Shown here piece after piece: positions 35,566-48,786 of a stretch of 64,000 nucleotides of DNA. The notes below the pieces were generated by a model that was not told where the DNA came from, made no database searches, and saw only the letters and a list, made by a program, of their open reading frames with translations. Positions within the stretch are counted from its first letter, which is position 1. Each line of letters opens with the position of its first letter. The translations under genes were made by a program, and so were the position numbers. Source of the stretch: Hermatobates lingyangjiaoensis (Eukaryota > Arthropoda > Insecta > Hemiptera > Hermatobatidae); NCBI GenBank assembly GCA_026182355.1, contig JAPFBL010000258.1, forward strand, positions 487,501-551,500, written 5' to 3'.

Positions 35566-36246
35566 CAGATTCAATAATATATCGACCGTTTGATAGAATA
35601 GGTGTGTTCTCTAATCGGGGTTCGGTCAATTTTCCAGGATAAAAAATCAAACTCTCGTTGCCAACGTTTCGGTTTTATTTAAAACCTTTTTCATAGGCAG
35701 AAGTAAGAATTTTTTAACTAAGAAAATGAAATTTACATTATTTAAAGGAACAACAATGTTAGCCGGACAAAACCTTCGACTAGACTGTCGAAGTCTAAGT
35801 CGAAGTCTAGTCGAAGGTTTTGTCCGGCTAACATTGTTGTTCCTTTAAATAATGTAAATTTCATTTTCTTAGTTAAAAAATTCTTACTTCTGCCTATGAA
35901 AAAGGTTTTAAATAAAACCGAAACGTTGGCAACGAGAGTTTGATTTTTTATCCTGGAAAATTGACCGAACCCCGATTAGAGAACACACCTATATATATAT
36001 ATATATATATATATAAACTTTAACATATAGGAAAGAACACAGAAAGCCACTACACTTAGATATTTCGACATCCGTCATTATCGGGATGATATACAGATAT
36101 ATATATATATACGAGTTCGAGATTAACAAAGAGCAACACACAAAGTAGGGAAACACACTTACAGACTCAAATTTTCGGGTAATCCGTCTTCAGGAGAAAA
36201 GAGAAAGGGAGACCAAGCACGTTGTAGGCGCAACGGCAAGTAACCC

Positions 36247-36281
<35 letters not shown>

Positions 36282-36418
36282 GATATATATATATATATTT
36301 AGCGCCTACAACGTGCTTGGTCTCCCATTCTCTTTTCTCCTGAAGACGGATTACCCGAAAATTTGAGTCTGTAAGTGTGTTTCCCTACTTTGTGTGTTGC
36401 TCTTTGTAAATCTCGAAC

Positions 36419-36461
<43 letters not shown>

Positions 36462-36710
36462 TATACGAAACGATTCTTCGAACTGAATAAACTAGAATTT
36501 AAAAAAGAACACATAGAAAGGAAACCACTGAACTCACTACTATTTTCGATGTCCTCGTCTTCAGGAAAAGAAGTGAATCGCTCCAAAGGCTGATAACGAC
36601 TCAGTCGTTATCAGCCTTTGGAGCGATTCACTTCTTTTCCTGAAGACGAGGACATCGAAATATAGTAGTGAGTTCAGTGGTTTCCTTTCTATGTGTTCTT
36701 TTTTAAATTC

Positions 36711-36741
<31 letters not shown>

Positions 36742-39721
36742 ACAAAGAATATTAGGAATCGGTTTTGTATGAAATGGTATAAACTTGGGTTTTCCATGTA
36801 AAAAGTTTTAAATTTCAATTTATGATTTCATTTGATAAAGTTATGATCAAAATAAATGTTGATGATTTCATTTGTTTCTTTTGGTTATTATTTTCTCTTA
36901 GTGGATCTTTGAAATGTCTTAATCTTATATGGAGAGGAATGTTTGTCTCTTATAGCTACCACTCCACGTCCTTTATAGGCAATATGAAAGCGGTTTCTTT
37001 TTTTCAGGTGAAGATAATGGAATGTTTACTACACTCAGTTAAACGACTTACGTGCATTTCCTGTAAAGCTAAAATGAACTCTCGAGATGATCTGGAGCAA
37101 CATATGAAAGATGAAAGTCATTTTATATTACCACCCAAAGCGGAATGGGAAAAAAATGAGTACGTTTTCATTGTTTATATTTATCAGATGTTTTATTGCG
37201 AGGAGACTTGTGTCATATATTTGTTGGATCTATCTTGGAGTTGAAAAGAGAGTTTGAGTATGGGATTGTGTGACCGTTTCATTATGTGTTTAAGAAATCG
37301 TTTTAAGGTAAAGTGTAACTGTAGTTTGATTGTGAGTTAGACTAAGTGATTGAGGATGAATTCCAGCATTCGTTGAAGATGTATGTATTTGCAGTTTTGA
37401 TGATGTGTATGAGTATCCTTTAAAGAGTGATGTATTTTGTGTTTAAAGGTGGTTTTCAATAGATAGAATAAAAGCCGATCCCCTTGCGGGTTGAAACGTC
37501 AGCCCTTACGTTCGTTTTGTTTGATTGGATGTTTTGGGTACAACCACTCAAATGAATGTCTAGAACTGTTCCCTTCACCAAATTGTTAAGGTTTGCAGTC
37601 AAACCACCGACTGTTCGTGTTTGGAAGTTACCTTCTTTGGCCTTATAGCGCAGTACAGTCTATGTGAATTGCAGTTTCTTCTATCTTCGCACATAATCTA
37701 TACTCTGTCGATCCTCCTAAGAGGCTGGTACCGCGCGAATCAGAAATAAAGAGTGGGTCAATTCTAAACATTTTAAACAAATGTCATATCCCTTCTTTAT
37801 GCCAAGGATTGCACGAAAACGGTTATATCTGACGGTTGCAGAAGTCAATGAATAATTAACTGTTCATGTGTGTTCTCTCGTAGGACTGCCACTGCAACCT
37901 AATTTAACGTAATCTAGGGTCCAGAGTAGCCTAGTGGCATGCATGCTCATCTCTAGAATGAATGCTTGTTCATTTACCTCTAATCACCTTTAACTAAAAA
38001 TATATGTCTATTGCTCATATTAGGTTTTGTTTCTTACAAAATCAGACCTGATTTTTTGTAGTTAAATACCAGTGACTAAACAATAATATGAATGTCAAAA
38101 ATGTGACTAAATTAATGTATTTTTTTTATTAAACGAGAAATTCTTACTGTGGTGTAGACCATCGGTCACCAATCTGTGATCCACGAAAATATTTATGTGG
38201 CACTCGAAGAAATGAGATTTATAAATTATTATTATTAAATAATGTCCTTTTTTTATATTTCATAAACATATAAAATGACAAAAATTAACGAAACTTAATC
38301 ATAGATTAAACATTTTAAAGCTATGTTTATTATTATTTTTTATTTAAAAATGAAACCTTCACGTCTCGAGTGTTCACGATCGAATATCAAAAACGAATAG
38401 ATAGTGCAGAGTTCTAGTTTTTGGATTTTTTCCAGATTCAAATAAAATAGCCAATAGACCCATAATGTGTGAGAAAAAGTAAGTGAAATTTTGCACTACT
38501 TTGGAAAAACTAAAGTTAAAGTAACTAATGACAATGCAGTTATAGTGAGCTGGTGATGAGGCTTATCATATCATCCACAGTCATCGTCAGGCAGCATCAG
38601 AAAGAACATTCAAATAGGAGGGGAAAATAAAAAATTGCAAAATATCTAGAAAATATCATTCAGGACTAACTGAAATTTCGATTTGTTGAAAGCTACCTGA
38701 AAATATTTATAGAACCTTTTTTTTTTCTAAATCCATACTAGTTCCACCAAATAAAACATGATAGATTTAGCGATCCATGTGAGGGCCAGGTTAGCTCAGT
38801 GGTTAATGTACTCGCTTCTGAATTGGTTGGCCCAGGGTTCAATACTATTCTGGCCCTCGATTTATTCAAGACGGGAGGTGAAAACAAAATCTGAGTACCG
38901 TCATCCCTCGGAGAAGATGTTAAGCTTGTATGATGTCAGGTACTCGTTAAAGATCTCCTACTCTAAATACACTTGAGTTAGGCAAAAACTTCAAACTCCC
39001 AATGTAGAATCACCGATCAAACAAAAAAAAAGACAGTTTTCGTTTAGGGGACCGATCCCCGTGTAAACGGGCATCAGTGCCCTTTTTTTTTTAAAAAAAA
39101 AAAAAAATAGTGGTTGTTAAAGTTGCAAAGATTGATTTAGACGTTGATACGTGTTTCACTTGTTGACTGTTTATTATTGTCGTAGTTTAAAGAGAGGCAC
39201 GAGACTGGCACAGTGTACCGCTTGTGTTGAACCAATAACATTTTTTCAGATTCTTCCACAGGCCTTCAGGTGGCAGTGCTAAAACTGATCCAGACACTGT
39301 CGACTTCCTTTATGCTTTGGTAAATCAAATTATTTTTTTTTTTTACTGGACTACTGTGATCTATTTTACATCCTTGTATTTTATTGTAAGGAAAATACTC
39401 AATTTCTAATATAAATTCAATTATGTATTTAATTTATTTATGCTTAGTAATTCTGTAGATGTAGTTAGTAACATTATTACTTTACTGTAAGTAAAGTAAT
39501 AAACTATAAAACTTCAGTTTTAAGCACTCATACATGAATATATATATATATCATATCATATCATCGGCCAGTGGACACATTAACGTCTCCGTTCCTTCAT
39601 TCTTTCTCCTTTTATTTTCTTTCTTTCTACTCTCCTGAAGACGGCAAGACGCCGAAATTATCGAGATTCGTGAGTGTTCGTCCTTTTTCTTGTGTTCTCT
39701 AGCTGTAACTTTAATTATATA

Positions 39722-39766
<45 letters not shown>

Positions 39767-39909
39767 AAAATAAAAAACGAAGGAAACACACAGAAAGACA
39801 CAGACATAACTCACATCGATATTTCGACAATCGTCGTCATCAGGAGGTGCGAAGAGCGAAGAGTCCCGCAGGAAGACAGGGCTGGTAGTCCGCTGGACCG
39901 TTTCTTTTA

Positions 39910-39977
<68 letters not shown>

Positions 39978-41221
39978 TGATTCGCGCTCCGTTCTTCGAT
40001 GTGGGGAGATCTCTCTCACTTCGTCCACTCTTCTAGTCTACTCTCCTGATGACGAACAACAGTTCGAAATATTGAATTCTGTAAGTGTTCTTTTTATTCT
40101 CTTTTCTGTGTCGTGCTTTGTGTAATTTAAAGTTATATATATATATATCGTTAAACACTTTTTGCACCTTTGTTTTAGTTTCTTTTCTGATCAACTTTTC
40201 TAATTAGTGTTTTGATGTTTTCTGGGATATGAAATAATAACTGTCCAAAAGTTTTATCTTTAAAACTCATTGTTCATAATATACACTTTTTAACAATTAA
40301 CCGACGTTCCAGTCTCCATGTACCATCTTCAGGGTATTTTTTAAAAAAAATATATATTAATTTTTATATTATAAACTTATTATATTATATATTATAAACT
40401 ATATATAATTTAGTTTATATAGAGTTTTAAATTTCTAGCCTTAGTCTGTTAAATTTTTAAAAAAATACCCTGAAGATGGTCTATGGAGACTGAAACGTCG
40501 GTTAATTGTTACAAAGTGTATATTGTGAACAATGAGTTTTAAAGATAAAACTTTTGGACAGTTATTATTTCATATCCCAGAAAAGATCAAAACACTAATT
40601 AGAAAAGTTGATCAGAAAAGAAACTAAAACAAAGGTGCAAAAAGTGTTTAACGATATATATATATATTCATGTATGTGTGTTTAAAACTGAAGTTTTATA
40701 GTGTAACCTTTGGTCGTTGTTTCTCTTAAAAATACGTTTTCTAATCTGCAGAAGCCTGTTATTTTTCACACTAGATTAGTATATAGTCTGGTTTTTATTA
40801 AAGGTTTTCTATGATGGTGTTTTCTAGGAAGACATAGGTTCACTAAAGGACATACCATGGAAGACAGACGACATGACTGGCGAGTTTTCCGATGCCGATG
40901 AAGATGTAAAGCCAATAGTTTGTTTGTTCTGTTCAAGTCAATGTTCTGACTGGGCTCAAGTTCTTTTCCATATGAAACAAACACATTCATTCCCTTTCAT
41001 CGATCTTACTAAGTCATTTTCATTTTATGATCAGGTATGTTGTAAGAAGTTTTATTAAAGTAAAAAAAAAAATAAATCTATATTGGTTAACTCAGTATTA
41101 GTATAAGCAAATGTATTATTAAACCAGTGACAATCAATTTATTTTAAAGTTTTTTTTTTTCGGTAATTATTACTCAAAACACGGGCAAGCCACATTAATG
41201 GTGATGATTGGGGGGGGGGGG

Positions 41222-41252
<31 letters not shown>

Positions 41253-44200
41253 CATATGACGCCACCCATCCAAGTGCCAAGCACGCTCAATGTTACTTAA
41301 CTTCATTAATCCAACAGGTATTGGCGTTTCAATATAAATAGCCGTTGACAATTATTTTTAATGTAGCTTCTCTATTTTGTCTATTAAAACTCACTGCTAT
41401 GTATATAAGTTTTTACAAGTTGTTCGAGGAAGAAATGTGATTAGTTGATTGCATAACCAATAGGAATGAAGTATTGTTCAATGCAAGGTGAAGCTCATGT
41501 TTTCTTCAATACTCGTATTTGAAAGAGGGGGTCTGTGCAATCGCTAAACCCATTGGCAGAATAACTGCGTCTTCACAGGGTAGCGAGTAATTGGGACCTT
41601 TTAACAAAATAGCTATTAAAGAAGATGAAAGATTATTGAAAGAGTGAAAACAAAAAAGAGGATTTGAGAGCGTTGGAAAGGGAAAGTAGATTAATGAAGC
41701 TGAAAGAAATAAAGATCTTGTAGTGAGAGAAAAAGAGAGGAAAAAGATTTGAGAAAGTTAGAGACAGTGTTTCATTAAATAAAGTTGAGAGAGAGAGAGA
41801 GAGAAAATGTGGTAGGAGTGAAAACCTTGAGGAAAAATGAAAGAGAGCGTGAGGGGGGGGGATGAAGGAATGGAAGTATGAAATTGAAAGAATAGCATAA
41901 AAATAGAAAAAAAGAAGAGAATGGAAGGAAGAAAGAATTGGGAAATAGATGAATAAAAATCTACGATTGCCTAAGTATTTTAGACCTTTATAGACTTTTA
42001 GACCTAAGTATTTTAGACCTTTATAGACCTTTAGACCTAAGTATTTTAGACCTTTATAGACCTTTAGACCTAAGTATTTTAGACTTGTATAGACCTTTAG
42101 TCCTAAGTATTTTAGACTTTTATAGACCTTTAGACCTAAGTACTTTAGACCTTTATAGACCTTTAGACCTAAGTATTTTAGACTTGTATAGACCTTTAGT
42201 CCTAAGTATTTTAGACTTGTATAGACCTTTAGACCTAAGTATTTTAGACTTTTATAGACCTTTAGACCTAAGTACTTTAGACCTTTTGACCTAAGTATTT
42301 TAGACCTTTATAGACTTTTAGACCTAAGTATTTTAGACCTTTATAGACTTTTAGACCTAAGTATTTTAGACCTTTATAGACCTTTAGACCTAAGTATTTT
42401 AGACCTTTATAGACCTTTAGACCTAAGTATTTTAGACTTGTATAGACCTTTAGTCCTAAGTATTTTAGACTTTTATAGACCTTTAGACCTAAGTACTTTA
42501 GACCTTTTGACCTAAGTATTTTAGACCTTTATAGAACTTTAGACCTAAGTATTTTAGACCTTTAGACCTAAGTATTTTTACTCAGCGTCAAAAAGTAAAA
42601 CACCCCCAAGCCAACGTTTCGTCTAAATTTGTAAACATCTTCAAAGCTATCTCAATACAGAAATTTATAATAATAACATGAAAGAATTATTAGTTATATT
42701 ATTTATATGAAGATGTGTACAAATATAGACGAAACGTTGGCTTGGATAGTGTTTTACTGTTTGTTGCAGGACAAAAAACTTCGTTAAAGAAAACCAGTGT
42801 ATATAGTATAAACTGAGTGTGACTTGGCTTTTCAAAGGAGTCACACTCACAATACAAAGAGTTTTTGTGATGTTTTTTTCTAAGTGTTTTCTTTTTGAGT
42901 TTGATTTATCAGTAGAAACTGTAAATTAATTCGTTCATTCGTTACCAGACCGAGCTTGTATTCCAATTTACTCGTATTAAGCAGCAGTTTTTCTCATTTT
43001 AATTAATATGATAATAAGTAATCCGTTTTATCTTCAACTGCCTGTTTTTAAGTTTATTTTTTAATAAAAAAATGTGCAATTAAAACAAAAATTACTGTAC
43101 AAGTAATGTGAATAGTTAAAATGCAGACGAGAAATAATCATGTTTTATTAATAATCATTATCTACTAAACGAAAATTAAATTTAAAACGGAGTCCATCTA
43201 GGCTTAAGGAAGACGGTCTCTGGTACTCATAGTGAATGGGTGCTCGTACAATGAGACACTCATACTACGAGTTCGAGGCTCCACTGTAAATAACTTTATG
43301 GAAAACATTCCTTAGAAATGATTACATACCCTACATTTCTCAAACTTTGTTTTTTTTTTTTAAAGGTAAAACTGGTCCGTTATATCCGTGAAAAAGTCAA
43401 ACAAGGGGAATGTCCCGTGTGTGACACAGTAACTCCGCAGTTATCAGATCACCTTGCGCTGGAGAATCACTGCATCCTACCTGATAGAAGTCTCTGGGAC
43501 AAGTCGCAGTAGGTGGCCCTTTATATACTTATTATTCATTCATTATATATATATTATTAAAAACGTAACCACAGTTGGCAGAAACTTGCTTCTTTATAAG
43601 TTTCTGCAAACTGTGGTTATGTTTTTAATAATATGTACTTAAAAGAAGGACTGCTACCAAAATTCACAAATATATATATATATATGCAAAATAATATATA
43701 GAAAACATAAATCCACCGAGGCACCGAGGACTCATTGTTACATTTCTGCCTGAATGTATTAATACTATATGTGTAGTATAGTATTAGTACTATATTATAT
43801 GTGCTTAATATTATAGTGTAGTATATGCTTAGTGTATTGTTCCTTTTTTGATTTATATAGATACTGTTCCGGAGACTTGGGTAGTGATGCTTTCTTATCA
43901 GAATTGAATGTATACCACACTACGGATTCTACGCCTACCACATCAGCATCAAAAATGGTGATTCATTGTCTTATTTATGACTTACTTTTATTTTAAAATA
44001 TCATGTTTAAACTTTATGAAAGATAAAGATTGCTGAAGGGAACCATAGTAGCCCAGTGGCTTCCGTACTTATGTTGTCTCTAGACTGGTAGATCCGGGGT
44101 TCAATACCCACTCTGGTCCTCGATTTATTCATTCAGGAAATGAAAAAAATTAAGCCGCTTTGACTCTCTGAGTGTCTAAGCCTATTGGCTATAACACATA

Positions 44201-47200
44201 ATCAAATTGGGCCGACGAGTCACTTTGAATTCACAAGAGCCCGAGGTGGTTAGAGGTGAAACCATGTCACACATTAGACAAAAATCACGTATCGGTAATA
44301 ACAGAATAAGTTAGCCTGATACACATCAGGCTAAGTCCCGAGGTACATATAGTCTCTCAGGGGCTCTATATTAATTCTAATAGTTATAACTAAATTCAAA
44401 TGTAACCACCTCCTCAGAGTACTAAGTTATTCACATTAGGAAAAGACTAGTGCCTAATGATCGCGAGAGGTAGGTTAGCTCAGTGTCAATGTGCTAGCTT
44501 CTGAACTGATAGCTTTTAGGTCCAGTACCCATTGTGGCACTCGATTTATTTATGTGGGAGGTGAATAAATCAGAGCAAATCGTCTCTCGGAGAGGAATTT
44601 AAAATTTGACTCGCAATGGTGTTTGTTGGCTTTCCAACGTCCCTACTTATAAGGCTTTCATCTTTTAGTGCTGTTGGAGGGTCGGAAAGTGTGGCTCATT
44701 TATTATTTGGCACCCATTTTAGTAATAGGCGAGCCGCATTACCTGATGACTCCATTGAATCAATCTTCAATGGTGGGCCCTTGTGTGTTCCCTTGTAGGA
44801 TTGCCTCTACAACCTAACCTAATCTAATGAATGACCCATACGATGTTAAGCCGTCTGTCCCTTAGCCTGTACGATGTCAGGTACTCGTCAAAGATCTCCT
44901 ACTCTAAATACACTTATGATAGGCAAAATTTAAGACTGCCAATGTAGAATGTTAATTGTGGGGTATAATGTTCGACCTAGGTGTGTTCCCTTGTAGGATT
45001 TCCTCTACAACCTAACCTAATGACCCATAGAACGTTAAGCCGTCCTCCTGAACCTATACGACGATGTCAGGTATTCGTTAAAGATCTCCTACTATAAATA
45101 CACTTATGATAGGCAAAATTGAACACTCCCAATGAAGAATGTGCATTGTGTGATATATCAAAAAGGCCGACTCTCTCCTGAAATGGCTATTGCAAACCTA
45201 ACCTGAAGGAAGGTTGCGCAAAATATACAAGGAAGGGACTAGCTTGTTAGATTGTTGTGTTTTGCTATTGCTTAGAACATTGCTTTGCCCTCATTTGTTG
45301 GGGAGTTTGACGTCATCTGTTTATCCAGCATGGTGATAGTCAGTAGTGTATGAACTGAAAAGTGTATAAATACAGTTAATGGGTTCTTCTGACAAAATAT
45401 TCATTAAAAATAGGTTATAAAACGAATAATACTATAAACCAAATCACAAACAACACAATAGAGAACATAGATAATACATTTAAAAAAAGCGGAATATACA
45501 AAATTGAATGCAAAGATTGTGGTAAAAATGACATTGGGCAAACGGGAAGAACACTAAAAGACAGATTCAAAGAACACATTAAAGACTACACCAATCACAC
45601 AAACAAATCAAACTATGCACACCACTTAAACAAATTTGGACATAACCCAGACAGTATGGAAAACACAATGGACTTACTACAGACGGGACAAAAAGGACAA
45701 CGAGTGAATATATGGGAAGAAATAGAAATATACAAACATAAAGTGACCGACAATATAATCAATGAACAAACAAACCACCAAACAGACATTTTAACAAAAC
45801 CTCTAATAACATATAATAGACAGCACAAAGAACTCGAAATAGATAATGAAACAAGAAATAAAAGGAAAAAAACATAGCAATTAAAAAAAAATTAACCACA
45901 CAGACAACACTGATTCCACAATGTAGATGACAAGTGTATGTAGGTATAGGAAAATGAAATACTCAGTCAGTTAGTTGCTCTTGAAGATGGGATCCGGACG
46001 GACCCGAAACCGGTCGAGCTTTTCTGACAATTTACGAGATATGAGAGACAGTATTACTACTAAAAAGAGTACGCTGAAGTTGGTTTAAATACCGTTAGTA
46101 TGTTAATCTTGACTTTCTTTTTCTATGTTTCAAGACAAATGCTCAACCTAAAGAGGACAATGACGATGAAGGCTCTGATTGGTCGGATTGGGAAGAAGAA
46201 TTCAAGTCATCTATAAAGTGCCTCTTTTGCGATCAAGTCATTGAATCTTGGATCTCCATTAATGACCATTTGATCAAAGTGCATTCCTTTAATTATGACC
46301 AAATCACTTCTGGTTTGAATTTTTATGAACAGGTTGGTCTATATATTAATATTCAACTTAATAATCAACAAAACTTATTAATTTTAGTTGATTATATTGG
46401 ATACAATGCTCTAAGGCCTTCGTCATAACACCATCAGAGAGCTAAATGAACTAAAACAAAAAGTAATTACAAGTTAACCTGGTTGATTGAAGTCTTCAGA
46501 ATTGCTAGCATCCCCGACTGAATTTAAAGTTCCTAAAATCGAAGGAGTTTTGATCTGCTTAAGTTCTTTATGAATGCACTTTCAATAATATTCCTTTTTC
46601 TTTTTGAAGGTACAAAAATTAATTCCTTAGCTTCATCCCAATTTATTGTATGATTTTTGTTACTTATATGTATGAGACAATACTGTCTATACTATACTGA
46701 GGCCTTAGAGCATTGTATCCAATGGACTCGTATGAACATGTCCCACACATTATATAAAATTTAATTTGAAATTTGCGTTAATATAAACACTGGTAATAAA
46801 ATAAAGGCATGGAACTACAGTAGCCCAGAGGCTTGCGTGCTCACTGATGACAGTACTGCAGATGTATTATAAATAAATGTAAAAATATATAATAAACTAC
46901 TTCACTAGAGGTTAAAAACGAATAATTTAAAAAACAAACTTGAACACAACTGTCAGATAAAATACGAATCATTTTGTCAATGATTTGGTCCAGTTAGATA
47001 TAAATCTTGGAAACACATTTGAAAACAGTGTAGTAAATGTGGGAGAGGAACTACTGTTGAGAAAACTAGACCAAATATTGGACCTATTATATATTGTGAA
47101 TATCTGTTTTGATAATTCGTTTGATTTCAACTAGTGTGGAAGCAGCCTTCACAAACATTAATGGTATTTGTTTAGTGCATTTGTATGTTGAAAAAATACA

Positions 47201-48719
47201 GTTTACTCTGATAGTAATATTGATTTTTTTTCCTTTTAAGGTGAAATTGGTTAATTACATTAGGAAGCAACTGTTGGAGAAGAAATGTTGCATTTGTGGC
47301 GAACAAAAGGAGACAAATGAAGAATTGCTTAATCATTTACATGAAGAAAATCATGTAGCTTCATTACCGAGTCAAGAGCTTTGGAGTCGAGATGAGTAAG
47401 TGATAAAGAGTAGAGGTTAAGTAAGAATTATGTTTTGGAGGAGTGAGCAAGATTGCGTGTAGGGCATAGAAACATCTAAGTCTCAGGTTTTTTAGCATTT
47501 CATTGACGATACCATTTTGGTTTATTAGTAACACTGTTAAAGCCCAGTGGGCTTAGTAATCCGTGCGTGCTCACCTCTGGACTAATAGGTCTGGGGGTTC
47601 AATTCTCACTTAGGCCCCTGATTTTTCACATGGAAGGTGATTGAGCCCTTTGTCTCTCTCAGAGAACATTAAGTCGTCGGTTCCTTAGCCTGTACGATGT
47701 CAGGTACTCATTAAAGATACCCCTACTCTAAATATATTTGAGTTAGGCAGAATTTAGGACTCCCACTGTAGAATCAATCTTCATTGTGTGGTATCACAAT
47801 GGGCTAATGCTCTGCCTACGTGTGTTCCCTTGTGGGGCTACCACTGCAATCTAACCTAACCTTGTCAAAGAGGCCAAGCAAATTTCCATAAACGCCGCTC
47901 AGGAATTCATTTTTTTTATATTTCTTGTCATCAACTTGATCAGGAAAATATAGTCCCCTCCCATATTTAAATGTTACGACATTTGGCAATTTTGTTAGTA
48001 ATTTTTTTGTTATTTTATTTTAAACACCGTCACCCTGCCAATCGAATTCTTGCCTTAAAAAAACTTTAATCTGATACACCATTCACTCTTATATTGTGCG
48101 ATTTCTTTAAGTTTTCTTAAAACATGTAAGTAGAGTAAACATCGTTATTTCACGATGAGTCATTGTTTTCAGGTACTACACCTGAGTGAGGCACTTTTTA
48201 TTAACTGCCTGATCATAAATACCTGTTCGATGAACTGTGTTTTCATGTTTTTTGATAGTCTCATGAAAGAAATTAAGGATGAACATATTTCATACATTAG
48301 AGAAACCGAATCCACCCTTAGAAAAATTTCTGTCGGTTTGTCCGCAAAATTTTGTCACAAGTAAACTCAGTCACCATAAGACATAGCAAGCTGAAACTTT
48401 GACACTAGATTTGTGTATGTCTCACTTAAAATATAAACTCTGAATGGATTGAAATCAGAGTAGAAGCGAAGTTATGAACGTTTTAGCTGTATTTCGCGAA
48501 CTTCACTCCAAAGTGAGGCTAGTGTTTTCTGCCAATATTCTTATATCACAGAGGGACTGTACAACCTCTATACTCATTGGTGGAATAACGGAGGCTTCTC
48601 TGGGCAGCGGGTAACTGGGTCTTTCTAAGAACCGCACTCATGAATCTACAAACTCTACTCTCCTATTGGTCACCATCATAACGAATCATATATCCTCTCT
48701 CTCCGGACAACTCATAGAA

Positions 48720-48786
<67 letters not shown>

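Larger units (their letters stand above)
36111..36421. repeat. Inverted pair of PLE terminal repeats around (TA)n
   Basis: Arms 36111-36235 and 36299-36421 face outward around TA-rich sequence. Each has 'tgagtctgtaagtgtgtttcc' and a CTGAAGACGG...CCGAAAA core. Confidence 0.9.

Noticed and set aside
35680..35930. Hammerhead-like strings in the 35606-35992 palindrome
   Set aside because: The hairpin before GAAACG is strong (GGTTTT/AAAACC) but the CUGANGA box is absent (CTATGAAAAA).
38781..38860. Functional tRNA gene
   Set aside because: A and B boxes are tRNA-like, but the cloverleaf is not complete and the same sequence recurs many times with a common 3' body, so it is a SINE.
42085..42294. 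Frame with repeated LYRPLDLSILD
   Set aside because: Translation of the 33-bp minisatellite.
31782..47395. Four separate zinc-finger genes instead of one
   Set aside because: Units B-D have no start, promoter-like region or N-terminal fingers of their own, units A-C have no stop at their end, and all phases match a single reading frame.
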